From: Streptomyces sp. A3M-1-3
Lineage (GTDB): Bacteria; Actinomycetota; Actinomycetes; Streptomycetales; Streptomycetaceae
DNA: 64,000 nucleotides
Reading direction: 5' to 3'
Assembly: GCF_024213665.1 (NCBI RefSeq)
Contig: NZ_JANAVP010000028.1
Span: forward strand, 1-64,000
The notes under the pieces are model-generated. The model searched no databases. It was not told the origin of the DNA and saw nothing but the letters and a program-made list of their open reading frames with translations. The translations under genes were made by a program, and so were the position numbers. Shown in pieces: positions 25,414 through 33,556 of the stretch; position 1 is the first letter of the stretch, and each line of letters opens with the position of its first letter.

Positions 25414-25435
25414 GACCACCACCCCTCAACGACAG
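25414..25435 (+). repeat. 22-base exact repeat, copy 1
   Basis: The sequence starting GACCACCACCCC and ending TCAACGACAG is found again, identical and in the same orientation, at 40826-40847. Here it lies in the leader of the M50-like gene. Confidence 0.6.
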
Positions 25436-25449
25436 GAGTCGGCCCCCAC

Positions 25450-26163
25450 ATGGACAGCACAGCACTGGGTGACCTCTGGGACCGTGTCTTCGGGGTCCAG
25501 TCCGACCCCGACAGCTGGCTGGTGATAGCCACCGCCGTGGCCGCCCTCGCCGTCGTCCTTCCGCGCAGCGCCTGGCGGTTCTCCCGCAACGCCGTCACCA
25601 TCGCGCACGAGGGCGGCCACGGCCTGGTCGCCCTGCTCACCGGTCGCCGCCTGGACGGCATCCGGCTGCACTCGGACACCAGCGGCCTCACCGTCAGCCG
25701 CGGCAAACCGACCGGCCTCGGCATGATCCTGACGGCCGCCGCCGGCTACCCGGCACCTCCGCTGCTCGGCCTCGGCGGCGCCTGGCTGCTCGCCGCGAAC
25801 CACATCACCCTGCTCCTGTGGCTGGCGACCGCCCTGCTGCTCGTCATGCTGGTCATGATCCGCAACGCGTACGGCGTCCTGACCGTGGTTCTCACCGGCG
25901 GCGCCTTCCTCCTGGTCTCCTGGCTGACCTCCTCCACCGTCCAGGCCGCGTTCGCGTACGGGGTGGTGTGGTTCCTGCTGCTCGGCGGCGTACGGCCGGC
26001 GTTCGAGCTCCAGGCCAAGCGCCGCCACGGGGGCGCCGCCGACTCGGACGCCGACCAGCTGGCCCGGCTGACCCATGTGGCGCCCGCCATGTGGCTCTTC
26101 CTCTTCCATGCCGTCTCGCTGTGCTCGCTGGTGGGCGGCGCCCGCTGGCTGCTCGGACTGTGA
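25450..26163 (+). CDS. M50-like membrane metalloprotease
   Basis: A 237-residue polytopic protein. HEGGH at residues 53-57 is the zinc-binding HExxH of M50B-like site-2 proteases, preceded by a hydrophobic segment. Six or so membrane spans are visible. The second zinc ligand motif typical of S2P enzymes (DG) is not obvious, so activity is uncertain. The ATG begins MDSTALGDLWDRV. No substrate can be inferred from the neighbours. Confidence 0.82.
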   Translation: MDSTALGDLWDRVFGVQSDPDSWLVIATAVAALAVVLPRSAWRFSRNAVTIAHEGGHGLVALLTGRRLDGIRLHSDTSGLTVSRGKPTGLGMILTAAAGYPAPPLLGLGGAWLLAANHITLLLWLATALLLVMLVMIRNAYGVLTVVLTGGAFLLVSWLTSSTVQAAFAYGVVWFLLLGGVRPAFELQAKRRHGGAADSDADQLARLTHVAPAMWLFLFHAVSLCSLVGGARWLLGL

Positions 26164-26257
26164 CCTCGGATGCCCCCGTACCACCTCCCGGTTACACCCC
26201 GGTTTCGGCGTATTTGATCAAGATCGGGCCTCTCGCCGAGCCACTAAAGTGAGAGCC

Positions 26258-27646
26258 ATGACCGAGACCCCCGCGCACATCGCACTCTGGCCCGCCCCGC
26301 ACGCGAGCGGAGCCGTCGACGCCACCGTCACCGTGCCCGGATCGAAATCGGTCACCAACCGCGGCCTGGTCCTCGCCGCACTCGCCGCCGAGCCGGGCTG
26401 GCTGCGCCGCCCCCTGCGCTCGCGCGACACCCTGCTGATGGCCGAGGCGCTGCGCGCCCTGGGCGTAGGTATCGAGGAGACCGTCCCCTCCAGTTCCTCC
26501 GTCACCGGCGCCTCCGTCACCGGCGCCCCCGACCACACCGGCGAGGTCTGGCGGGTCATTCCGTCCGGACTGCACGGCCCGGCCCAGGTCGATGTCGGCA
26601 ACGCCGGTACGGTCATGCGCTTCCTCCCCCCGGTCGCGGCGCTCGCCGACGGCCCGGTCCGCTTCGACGGCGACCCCCGTGCGTACGAACGCCCGCTGCA
26701 CGGCGTGATCGACGCCCTGCGGGTGCTCGGCGCCCGTATCGACGACGACGGCCGCGGCGCGCTGCCGATGACCGTGCACGGCGTCGGCGCCCTGGACGGC
26801 GGCACGGTGGAGATCGACGCCTCCTCGTCCTCGCAGTTCGTCTCCGCGCTCCTGTTGTCCGCGCCGCGCTTCAACCAGGGCGTGGAGGTACGGCACGTGG
26901 GCGGCCCCCTCCCCTCCATGCCGCACATCCGGATGACCGTGGACATGCTGCGGGTGGCCGGCGCCCAGGTGGACACCCCCGAGTCGGGCGGCGAGCCGAA
27001 CGTCTGGCGGGTCACCGCCGGCGCCGTACTCGGCCGCGATCTGGTGGTCGAACCGGATCTCTCCAACGCCCAGCCGTTCCTGGCGGCGGCGCTCATCACC
27101 GGCGGCCGGGTGACGATCCCGGACTGGCCCCGGCGGACCACCCAGCCCGGTGACGCGCTGCGCGAGATCTTCACGGAGATGGGCGGCAGCTGCGAGCTGA
27201 CCGACCAAGGGCTCACCTTCACCGGCACCGGCCGCATCCACGGCATCGATGTCGACCTGAGCGAGGTCGGCGAGCTGACGCCGGGCATCGCGGCGGTCGC
27301 AGCCCTGGCCGACTCCGAGTCGGTACTGCGCGGTGTGGCCCATCTGCGCCTGCACGAGACCGACCGGCTGGCCGCACTCACCAAGGAGATCAACGAACTC
27401 GGCGGCGATGTCACCGAGACCGCGGACGGACTGCACATCCGGCCGCGCCCGCTGCACGGCGGGGTCTTCCACACGTACGACGACCATCGGATGGCCACCG
27501 CGGGCGCGATCATCGGTCTCGCCGTCGAGGGCGTACAGATCGAGAACGTCGCCACGACCGCCAAGACGCTGCCCGACTTCCCCGACATGTGGACCGGCAT
27601 GCTCGACGGCACAGGCACAGGCACCGGCACGGGCGCGGGAGCCTGA
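26258..27646 (+). CDS. aroA: 3-phosphoshikimate 1-carboxyvinyltransferase (EPSP synthase)
   Basis: Catalyses shikimate-3-phosphate plus PEP to EPSP in aromatic amino-acid synthesis. The protein has 462 residues starting MTETPAHIALW. Motifs: GSKSVTNRG (28-36, Lys and Arg for phosphate/PEP binding), NAGTVMRFLPP, SSSSQFVSAL, LHETDRLAALTKEI and TYDDHRMATAG. A Gly/Thr repeat tail (GTGTGTGTGAGA) ends the protein. The aroA stop lies four bases before the rsgA start, so the two are co-transcribed. Confidence 0.96.
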   Translation: MTETPAHIALWPAPHASGAVDATVTVPGSKSVTNRGLVLAALAAEPGWLRRPLRSRDTLLMAEALRALGVGIEETVPSSSSVTGASVTGAPDHTGEVWRVIPSGLHGPAQVDVGNAGTVMRFLPPVAALADGPVRFDGDPRAYERPLHGVIDALRVLGARIDDDGRGALPMTVHGVGALDGGTVEIDASSSSQFVSALLLSAPRFNQGVEVRHVGGPLPSMPHIRMTVDMLRVAGAQVDTPESGGEPNVWRVTAGAVLGRDLVVEPDLSNAQPFLAAALITGGRVTIPDWPRRTTQPGDALREIFTEMGGSCELTDQGLTFTGTGRIHGIDVDLSEVGELTPGIAAVAALADSESVLRGVAHLRLHETDRLAALTKEINELGGDVTETADGLHIRPRPLHGGVFHTYDDHRMATAGAIIGLAVEGVQIENVATTAKTLPDFPDMWTGMLDGTGTGTGTGAGA

Positions 27647-27650
27647 CGCG

Positions 27651-28661
27651 ATGCGCCGCTACGGCAAGAACCCCGACGAGGACGACATCCGGGTCCGCCC
27701 GAACCGCAAGGGCAACCGGCCCCGTACCAGCATCCGCCCCAAGCACGAGGACGCCCTGGAAGGGTTCGTCCTGACGGTGGACCGCGGCCGGCTGACCTGC
27801 CTCGTCGAGGGCCGTACGGTGATGGCGATGAAGGCCCGCGAACTGGGCCGCAAGGGCGTCGTCGTCGGCGACCGGGTCGGCATCGTCGGCGACCTGACCG
27901 GCGACAAGGACACCCTCGCGCGCATCGTGCGGGTCCACGAGCGCGCGTCCGTCCTGCGGCGCACCGCCGACGACGACGATCCGTACGAGCGGGTGGTCGT
28001 GGCCAACGCCGACCAGCTGGCGATCGTCACGGCTCTCGCCGACCCCGAGCCGCGCCCGCGCCTGATCGACCGCTGTCTGGTCGCCGCGTACGACGCCGGG
28101 CTCGAACCCCTCCTGGTCCTGACGAAGTCCGATCTCGCTCCGGCCGACGAGCTGCTGGAGACGTACTCGATGCTCGGCGTGAACTATGTCGTCACCAACC
28201 GCGACGAGCTGAAGACCGGCGAGGCGGCGGACCGGGTCCGCGAGAGCCTCACCGACCGGATCACCGCCTTCGTCGGCCACTCCGGTGTCGGCAAGACGAC
28301 CCTCGTCAACGCGCTGGTGGCGGCGGACCGGCGGCGCGCGACGGGCCGCGTCAACGCCGTCACGGGCCGCGGCCGGCACACCACCACTTCGGCGCTCGCC
28401 CTGCCGCTGCCGGGCGAGACGGGGTGGGTGATCGACACCCCGGGCGTCCGGTCGTTCGGGCTGCACCACGTCGACCCGTCGCGGGTCATCCTGGCCTTCC
28501 CCGATCTCGTACCGGGTACGGAGGGCTGTCCGCGTGCGTGCAGTCACGACGAGGAGGAGTGCGCCCTGGACGCGTGGGTGGCCGACGGCCACGCGGAACC
28601 GGCCCGGCTCTACTCGCTGCGGCGGCTGCTGGCGACGCGCGAGCGACGCGAAGGGGACTGA
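27651..28661 (+). CDS. rsgA: Ribosome small-subunit GTPase RsgA
   Basis: A circularly permuted GTPase that checks 30S maturation. It has 336 residues: a basic N-terminus and OB fold, then G4 (LTKSD, 157-161) before the P-loop (GHSGVGKTTL, 209-218) and G3 (DTPG), the permuted order. The C-terminal zinc finger is CPRACSHDEEEC. The ATG follows aroA by four bases, an actinobacterial aroA-rsgA pairing. Confidence 0.96.
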   Translation: MRRYGKNPDEDDIRVRPNRKGNRPRTSIRPKHEDALEGFVLTVDRGRLTCLVEGRTVMAMKARELGRKGVVVGDRVGIVGDLTGDKDTLARIVRVHERASVLRRTADDDDPYERVVVANADQLAIVTALADPEPRPRLIDRCLVAAYDAGLEPLLVLTKSDLAPADELLETYSMLGVNYVVTNRDELKTGEAADRVRESLTDRITAFVGHSGVGKTTLVNALVAADRRRATGRVNAVTGRGRHTTTSALALPLPGETGWVIDTPGVRSFGLHHVDPSRVILAFPDLVPGTEGCPRACSHDEEECALDAWVADGHAEPARLYSLRRLLATRERREGD

Positions 28662-28762
28662 GCCAGCACGTTTGCCGGACCCCGCTGCTGGTAAGTGCAT
28701 AATCGCACCAAGCGAGACGAAGCAGTCAGGCGAAGCAGTCACCGAATGCGGGAGGACTCATC

Positions 28763-29086
28763 ATGGCGTGGCTGCTGGTCGTGGTCGCCGGGTTTCTCGA
28801 GACCGGCTTCGCTGTGTCTCTCAAGCTCTCGCACGGTTTCACCAGACTGTGGCCCACGGTCGCGTTCTGCGCTTTCGCGCTCGGCAGTTTCGGCCTGCTG
28901 ACCCTCGCGTTGAAGAGGCTCGACGTCGGTCCGGCGTACGCGGTGTGGACCGGCATCGGCGCGGCCGGCACCGCCGTCTACGGCATGGTGTTCCTCGGCG
29001 ATCTGGTCTCCACCCTCAAAATCGTGTCGATCACGCTGGTGATCGTCGGCGTCATCGGACTGCAACTCTCGGGCTCGGCCCGCTGA
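28763..29086 (+). CDS. SMR-family exporter, Gdx/SugE-like
   Basis: A 107-residue, four-helix membrane protein. The essential Glu lies in VAGFLETGFAVSLKL, and SHGFTRLWPTV is characteristic of the SugE/Gdx branch that exports guanidinium or hydrophobic cations by proton antiport. I looked for a guanidine riboswitch in the 100-base leader and did not find one. GGGAGGAC precedes the ATG. Its last 35 bases overlap the convergent TetR gene, which may regulate it. Confidence 0.9.
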   Translation: MAWLLVVVAGFLETGFAVSLKLSHGFTRLWPTVAFCAFALGSFGLLTLALKRLDVGPAYAVWTGIGAAGTAVYGMVFLGDLVSTLKIVSITLVIVGVIGLQLSGSAR

Positions 29087-29702
29087 CACCCGGCGCACTG
29101 ACCCGCAGCGCGTTGCGTACCAGCCGTCCCACATCCTCGCCGCTCGGCGCGATCACGTACGAAAGGGCGAGCCGCACCGCGAGTTCGCAGCGGTGCGCCA
29201 GCTCGTCACGCCCCTCCTCGGTACGCCACTCCTCGGGCCGCCCCTTCCCCAGCACCGCGGCCGCCCGGTCCCGTACGGCAGCAGACAGCTCGGCCGGCGA
29301 GAGCATCCCCGCATCGGCCCGGCGCTGGGCAGGCACGATGGCCGACGAGTGGGGCGGGGCGGGCCTCGGGGCGGGGAGCCGTTCGCTCCAGCAGCCTGTG
29401 AGCAGCGCCCGTACGAGAGGGTTGCCGCGAGCCGCCCGCACCGTCCACTCGGCGACCGCGGCGAGCCGGTCCCACGGCCCGCTGCCGGCGCTCAGCGCCT
29501 GGTCGACGCCGCGCAGATAGAGGTCGGTCTCCCGGCGCACCAGCGCACGGGCCAGACCTTCCTTGCTGCCGAACTCGTTGTAGAGGGTCTGCCGCGAGAC
29601 CCCGGCCGCGGCCGCGACGTCGACCATCCGCACCATGGGCCAGGGCCGGCCGGCGAGCGCCACGAAGGCGGCGTCGAGTAAGGATTCCCGCGCTGTCGGC
29701 AT
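29052..29702 (-). CDS. TetR-family regulator
   Basis: A 216-residue regulator from ATG 29702, preceded by GGGAGG. The N-terminal HTH reads MVDVAAAAGVSRQTLYNEFG, typical of TetR. The ligand domain is not similar to any I can name. It overlaps the SMR exporter tail-to-tail by 35 bases, so regulation of that exporter is possible but the genes do not share a promoter region. The region upstream has a short CGCGGGTTGGTC tandem repeat between it and hisN. Confidence 0.88.
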   Translation of the reverse strand: MPTARESLLDAAFVALAGRPWPMVRMVDVAAAAGVSRQTLYNEFGSKEGLARALVRRETDLYLRGVDQALSAGSGPWDRLAAVAEWTVRAARGNPLVRALLTGCWSERLPAPRPAPPHSSAIVPAQRRADAGMLSPAELSAAVRDRAAAVLGKGRPEEWRTEEGRDELAHRCELAVRLALSYVIAPSGEDVGRLVRNALRVSAPGVSGPSPRVAVR

Positions 29703-29849
29703 CGTTGCCTCCCGCTGCTCTGCGGTCAGAGTTGACGTACGGCAGGGCGGTGTCAATAGTTCGCGCGGGTCGTCCGCGGGTTGGTCCGCGGGTTGGTCCG
29801 CGGGCGATGCCGTGTGGTCCGTCCAATCGAGTCTCGATACTGTTCGCCC

Positions 29850-30650
29850 ATGCCCGACTTTCACGATGACCTGCGCCTCGCCCATGTACTCGCCGACGCC
29901 GCCGACGCCGCGACGATAGACCGGTTCAAGGCTCTGGACCTCAAGGTCGAGACCAAGCCGGACATGACACCGGTGAGCGAGGCGGACAAGGCGTCGGAGG
30001 AGCTGATCCGCGGCCAGCTGCAGCGTGCGCGGCCGCGTGACGCGATCCTCGGCGAGGAGTACGGCATCGAGGGCACGGGCCCCCGCCGCTGGGTCATCGA
30101 TCCGATCGACGGTACGAAGAACTACGTGCGGGGCGTTCCCGTGTGGGCGACGCTGATCTCGCTCATGGTGCAGGGGGAGGGCGGCTACCAGCCGGTGGTG
30201 GGCGTGGTGTCCGCCCCGGCGCTGGGCCGCCGCTGGTGGGCGGCGCAGGGTGGCGGCGCGTACACCGGGCGCAGTCTGACCTCGGCGACCCGGCTGCAGG
30301 TCTCCAAGGTCGGCCGGATCGCGGACGCCTCGTTCGCGTACTCCTCGCTGAGCGGCTGGGAGGACCAGGGGCGCCTCGACGGTTTCCTCGACCTGACCCG
30401 GGACTGCTGGCGGACCCGCGGGTACGGCGATTTCTGGCCGTACATGATGGTCGCCGAAGGCTCGGTGGACATCTGCGCGGAGCCCGAGCTCTCGCTCTGG
30501 GACATGGCCGCGAACGCGATCATCGTCCAGGAGGCGGGCGGGCGTTTCACCAGCCTCGACGGGGTGCCGGGCCCGGGCGGCGGCAATGCTGCGGCGTCCA
30601 ACGGCCTGCTGCACGACGACCTGCTCGGGTATCTGAACCAGCGTTACTGA
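29850..30650 (+). CDS. hisN: Histidinol-phosphatase, inositol-monophosphatase fold
   Basis: A 266-residue IMPase-family phosphatase. Metal-binding motifs: GEEYG (Glu69/Glu70), WVIDPIDGTKN (Asp84, Asp87) and WDMAANAII. Homologues at this position in Streptomyces dephosphorylate histidinol phosphate, replacing the HAD- or PHP-type enzyme. The family is hard to separate from inositol or other sugar phosphatases by sequence alone, so the histidine role is from genus knowledge. A hairpin follows the stop. Confidence 0.88.
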   Translation: MPDFHDDLRLAHVLADAADAATIDRFKALDLKVETKPDMTPVSEADKASEELIRGQLQRARPRDAILGEEYGIEGTGPRRWVIDPIDGTKNYVRGVPVWATLISLMVQGEGGYQPVVGVVSAPALGRRWWAAQGGGAYTGRSLTSATRLQVSKVGRIADASFAYSSLSGWEDQGRLDGFLDLTRDCWRTRGYGDFWPYMMVAEGSVDICAEPELSLWDMAANAIIVQEAGGRFTSLDGVPGPGGGNAAASNGLLHDDLLGYLNQRY

Positions 30651-30666
30651 CGACAGCTTCGGGACC

Positions 30667-30696
30667 AGGGGCGCGCGGCGATCAGCTGCGCGCCCT
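30667..30696 (+). terminator. Terminator after hisN
   Basis: AGGGGCGCGC (30667-30676) pairs with GCGCGCCCT (30688-30696) with one bulged G, followed by CTTGTTG. It lies 17 bases after the hisN stop. Confidence 0.55.
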
Positions 30697-30799
30697 CTTG
30701 TTGACCCTCCGTGTCCGTGCAACTCTGAGAGTCCCCCCACTTGTGAACTTGTGAATCCATTCTCTAAGAGGGGGATTCACCAAGGAGGTGGCTCCATTC

Positions 30800-31201
30800 A
30801 TGCTCGTCCGTGACGCCATGAGTACGGTGGTCCTCACCATCGGACCCGCCCACACACTCCGCCAGGCAGCGCGGCTGATGGCCGCCCGCCGGGTCGGCGC
30901 AGCCGTCGTCCTCGACCCCGACACCAGCGGGCTCGGCATTCTCACCGAGCGCGACATCCTCATCTCGGTCGGGCTGGGACAGGACCCCGACCGCGAGACC
31001 GCGGGCTCGCACACCACGACCGACGTGGTCTTCGCCGCACCCGGCTGGACCCTGGAGGACGCAGCGGACGCCATGGCACACGGTGGCTTCCGGCATCTCG
31101 TCGTACTCGACCGGAACGAGCCCGTCGGAGTCGTCTCCGTACGCGACATCATCCGCTGCTGGGCCCCCAGCAAGCGGCACAGCGCGGCCCTCGCCGGCTG
31201 A
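30800..31201 (+). CDS. CBS-domain pair protein
   Basis: A 133-residue stand-alone Bateman module with two CBS motifs (residues about 7-60 and 76-125). Signatures are LVRDAMSTVVLTIGP with GILTERDILI, and HLVVLDRNEPVGVVSVRDII. Such proteins bind adenine nucleotides and act as energy or redox sensors through partners. AGGAGG is 12 bases upstream of the ATG. The neighbours are unrelated, so the partner is unknown. Confidence 0.9.
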   Translation: MLVRDAMSTVVLTIGPAHTLRQAARLMAARRVGAAVVLDPDTSGLGILTERDILISVGLGQDPDRETAGSHTTTDVVFAAPGWTLEDAADAMAHGGFRHLVVLDRNEPVGVVSVRDIIRCWAPSKRHSAALAG

Positions 31202-31233
31202 CCCGGCCCGCCGACGAGCCCCGGAACACGCCA

Positions 31234-31267
31234 ACGGGCCGGACTCCCCGAGGGGAATCCGGCCCGT
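31234..31267. terminator. Bidirectional terminator between the CBS gene and catalase
   Basis: A 16-bp inverted repeat with one mismatch (31234-31249 and 31252-31267) sits between two convergent genes. Confidence 0.8.
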
Positions 31268-31288
31268 CACCTACGACAAACGATCCGG

Positions 31289-32740
31289 TCAGCCGCGCAG
31301 GGCCTGGACCGCGGCCTCCAGCCGCTTGCCGAAGTCACCGTCGGCCTGACGGAAGTTGTTGACCGCACGCTCGGCGATGTCGTCGCGCGACACCTTCGAG
31401 ATGAACCCGGCGAGGTTCTCGATCAGGCGGCCCTTCTCGTCCTCGGACATCAGGCGGTAGAGGTTGCCGGCCTGAACGAAGTCGTTGTCCTCGGAGTGGT
31501 TCGGCGCCTCGTGGGTGCCGGTGGCACCGGACACCGGAGTCGGCTGCCACAGCGGCTTGTCCGTCTGGAACGGGCCGCCGAAGCTGTTCGGCTCGTAGTT
31601 CTTCGCGCGGCCGTGGCGGCCGTCGTACAGCAGACCGTCACGGCTGTTGGTGCGCGCCTCGGTGCCGTGCGGACGGTTCACCGGCAGGTGGTCGGCGTTG
31701 ATGCCGACGCGGTAGCGGTGGGCGTCGCCGTACGCGAAGAGACGGCCCTGCAGCATCTTGTCCGGGGAGGGACCGATGCCCGGCACGAAGTGCGCCGGCG
31801 AGAAGATGGACTGCTCGACCTCGGCGAAGATGTTCTCCGGGTTGCGGTTGAGCTCCAGCTTGCCGATCTCGATCGGCGGGTAGTCCTCGTGCGGCCAGAC
31901 CTTGGTCAGGTCGAACGGGTTGAAGCGGTAGTCGGCCGCCCCGGCCGCCGGCATGATCTGCACCTGCACGGTCCAGGACGGGAAGTCGCCGCGCTCGATG
32001 GCCTCGCGCAGGTCGCGCTGGTGGCTGTCCGGGTCCTCACCGGCGAGCTGGTTGGCCTCGTCGGTGGTGAGGTTCTTGATGCCCTGGTCGGTCTTGAAGT
32101 GGTACTTGACCCAGAAGACCTCGCCGGCCTCGTTGTTCCACTGGTACGTGTGCGAGCCGTACCCGTTCATGTGGCGCAGCGTCGCCGGGATGCCGCGGTC
32201 ACCGAACAGCCAGGTCACCTGGTGGGTCGACTCGGGGCTGAGGCCCCAGAAGTCCCAGACGTTGTCGGCCTCCTGGCTGCCCGTGTACGGGTCGCGCTTC
32301 TGGGTGTGGATGAAGTCGGGGAACTTGATGGCGTCCTTGATGAAGAACACCGGGGTGTTGTTGCCGACGAGGTCGTAGTTGCCCTCTTCGGTGTAGAACT
32401 TCAGCGCGAAGCCGCGGGGGTCGCGCACCGCGTCGGCCGAGCCGAGGTTGCCCGCGACGGTGGAGAACCGCAGGAACCCCTCGGTCTGCTTGCCGACCTC
32501 GGAGAGGAACTTGGCACGCGTCCACTGCGAGACGTCGCGGGTCAGCGTGAAGGTGCCGTACGCGCCGGCGCCGCGCGCGTGAACGATGCGCTCCGGGATG
32601 CGCTCCCGGTTGAAGTGCGCGAGCTTCTCGAGCAGCAGCTGGTCCTGGACCAGAACGGGACCGCCGACGCCAGCGGTCTCGCTGTTCTGGTTGTCGGCGA
32701 CCGGAGCTCCGGCCTCCGTGGTGAGCGGTCCCTGCGTCAC
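31289..32740 (-). CDS. katA: Monofunctional heme catalase
   Basis: Decomposes hydrogen peroxide; 483 residues, a clade 3 small-subunit catalase. The start is GTG 32740, with AGGAGG upstream, giving MTQGPLTTEAG; a weaker ATG at 32758 would add six residues. The active-site His is in RIVHARGAGAYG, the distal Asn in NNTPVFF, and the heme-ligand Tyr region reads RLFAYGDAHRYR. It is divergent from the Fur-type regulator catR, the same arrangement as S. coelicolor catA/catR. Confidence 0.96.
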   Translation of the reverse strand: MTQGPLTTEAGAPVADNQNSETAGVGGPVLVQDQLLLEKLAHFNRERIPERIVHARGAGAYGTFTLTRDVSQWTRAKFLSEVGKQTEGFLRFSTVAGNLGSADAVRDPRGFALKFYTEEGNYDLVGNNTPVFFIKDAIKFPDFIHTQKRDPYTGSQEADNVWDFWGLSPESTHQVTWLFGDRGIPATLRHMNGYGSHTYQWNNEAGEVFWVKYHFKTDQGIKNLTTDEANQLAGEDPDSHQRDLREAIERGDFPSWTVQVQIMPAAGAADYRFNPFDLTKVWPHEDYPPIEIGKLELNRNPENIFAEVEQSIFSPAHFVPGIGPSPDKMLQGRLFAYGDAHRYRVGINADHLPVNRPHGTEARTNSRDGLLYDGRHGRAKNYEPNSFGGPFQTDKPLWQPTPVSGATGTHEAPNHSEDNDFVQAGNLYRLMSEDEKGRLIENLAGFISKVSRDDIAERAVNNFRQADGDFGKRLEAAVQALRG

Positions 32741-32810
32741 GTGCGCCTCCTGCGTCATTCCTGCAACGTCCTGTCCTTGGCGGTTGCCGGTCTCGATCCT
32801 ACGATGGACT

Positions 32811-32823
32811 TTGTCTAAGTCAA
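32811..32823. promoter_or_regulatory. Candidate CatR operator
   Basis: TTGTCTAAGTCAA is a near-perfect dyad (five of six positions match) in the 144-base gap between catalase and catR. Fur-family regulators bind such A/T-rich dyads. A peroxide-sensing repressor here would control both genes. Assignment is by position and symmetry only. Confidence 0.55.
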
Positions 32824-32884
32824 GTAAGCATCCAAAGTCACACCCGTTCGGGACTTCGGTCCCCTCGCTGTTAGGCTGACCCCT

Positions 32885-33301
32885 ATGAGTGACCTGCTGG
32901 AACGACTTCGCGGACGCGGATGGCGCATGACCGCACAGCGGCGTGTCGTGGCCGAGGTCCTCGACGGGGACCACGTCCACCTGACGGCCGACGAGGTGCA
33001 CGCGCGCGCCGTGGCCAAGCTGCCGGAGATCTCCCGCGCGACCGTGTACAACACGCTGGGAGAAATGGTGACCCTCGGCGAGGTCCTGGAGGTGTCCACG
33101 GACCGTCGCGCGAAGCGGTACGACCCGAACGCGCACCGTCCGCACCAGCACCTGGTCTGCGCACAGTGCGGCGCGATCCGCGACGTCCACCCGGCGGGCA
33201 ACCCGCTGGCGGACCTGCCGACCTCGGAGCGCTTCGGCTTCACCGTCTCCGACGTCGAGGTCACATACCGCGGCATCTGCCCGGGCTGCGCCTCCGCCTG
33301 A
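32885..33301 (+). CDS. catR: Fur/PerR-family peroxide regulator CatR
   Basis: A 138-residue Fur-family repressor. The winged helix contains MTAQRRVVAEVL and ISRATVYNTLGEM; the regulatory metal site includes HRPHQHLVC and the structural zinc CxxC pairs are CAQC and CPGC. S. coelicolor CatR represses catA and itself, losing activity on peroxide oxidation. The gene has the same divergent position here. A strong terminator follows. Confidence 0.94.
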   Translation: MSDLLERLRGRGWRMTAQRRVVAEVLDGDHVHLTADEVHARAVAKLPEISRATVYNTLGEMVTLGEVLEVSTDRRAKRYDPNAHRPHQHLVCAQCGAIRDVHPAGNPLADLPTSERFGFTVSDVEVTYRGICPGCASA

Positions 33302-33322
33302 CCTGACAGCGGCACGAACGGA

Positions 33323-33359
33323 ACGACGGCCCCCAGCGCTCGGCGCTGGGGGCCGTCGT
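33323..33359 (+). terminator. Terminator after catR
   Basis: A perfect 17-bp stem (33323-33339 and 33343-33359) with a 3-base loop, followed by CGTTGTGT. Confidence 0.9.
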
Positions 33360-33380
33360 CGTTGTGTACTACATACGCAT

Positions 33381-33422
33381 ATGACGAAGGCCCGGATCCT
33401 TGAGGATCCGGGCCTTCGTCAT
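33381..33422. terminator. Terminator of the first initiator tRNA gene
   Basis: A perfect 19-bp stem (33381-33399 and 33404-33422) with a TTGA loop sits just downstream (minus strand) of the tRNA. A nearly identical stem follows the second tRNA copy at 35481-35517. Confidence 0.88.
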
Positions 33423-33426
33423 TCAG

Positions 33427-33500
33427 TAGCGGGGACAGGATTTGAACCTGCGACCTCTGGGTTATGAGCCCAGCGAGCTACCGAGCTGCTCCACCCCGCG
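33427..33500 (-). tRNA. Initiator tRNA-fMet (CAT), copy 1
   Basis: Begins CGCGGGGTGGAGCAGCTCG, with anticodon loop CTCATAA and T-loop TTCAAAT. Initiator features are the unpaired 1:72 position (C1-U72) and three consecutive G:C pairs next to the anticodon (GGG/CCC). No CCA is encoded. A second identical copy is at 35523-35596. Confidence 0.95.
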
Positions 33501-33556
33501 TCGGTGAACCCAACCTTACGCCGGGGCGGCCGACCAGCGCAAATCCGTTTACCCGC

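Noticed and set aside
28662..28762. Possible guanidine riboswitch upstream of the SMR exporter.
   Set aside because: I looked for the paired ACGR/GGACGR loops of mini-ykkC and the larger guanidine-I core and did not find them; only a short GAAGCAGTCA direct repeat is present.
29052..30740. A 562-codon minus-strand frame covering both hisN antisense and TetR.
   Set aside because: Only the last 216 codons encode TetR; the upstream part is antisense to the clear hisN gene and lacks motifs.
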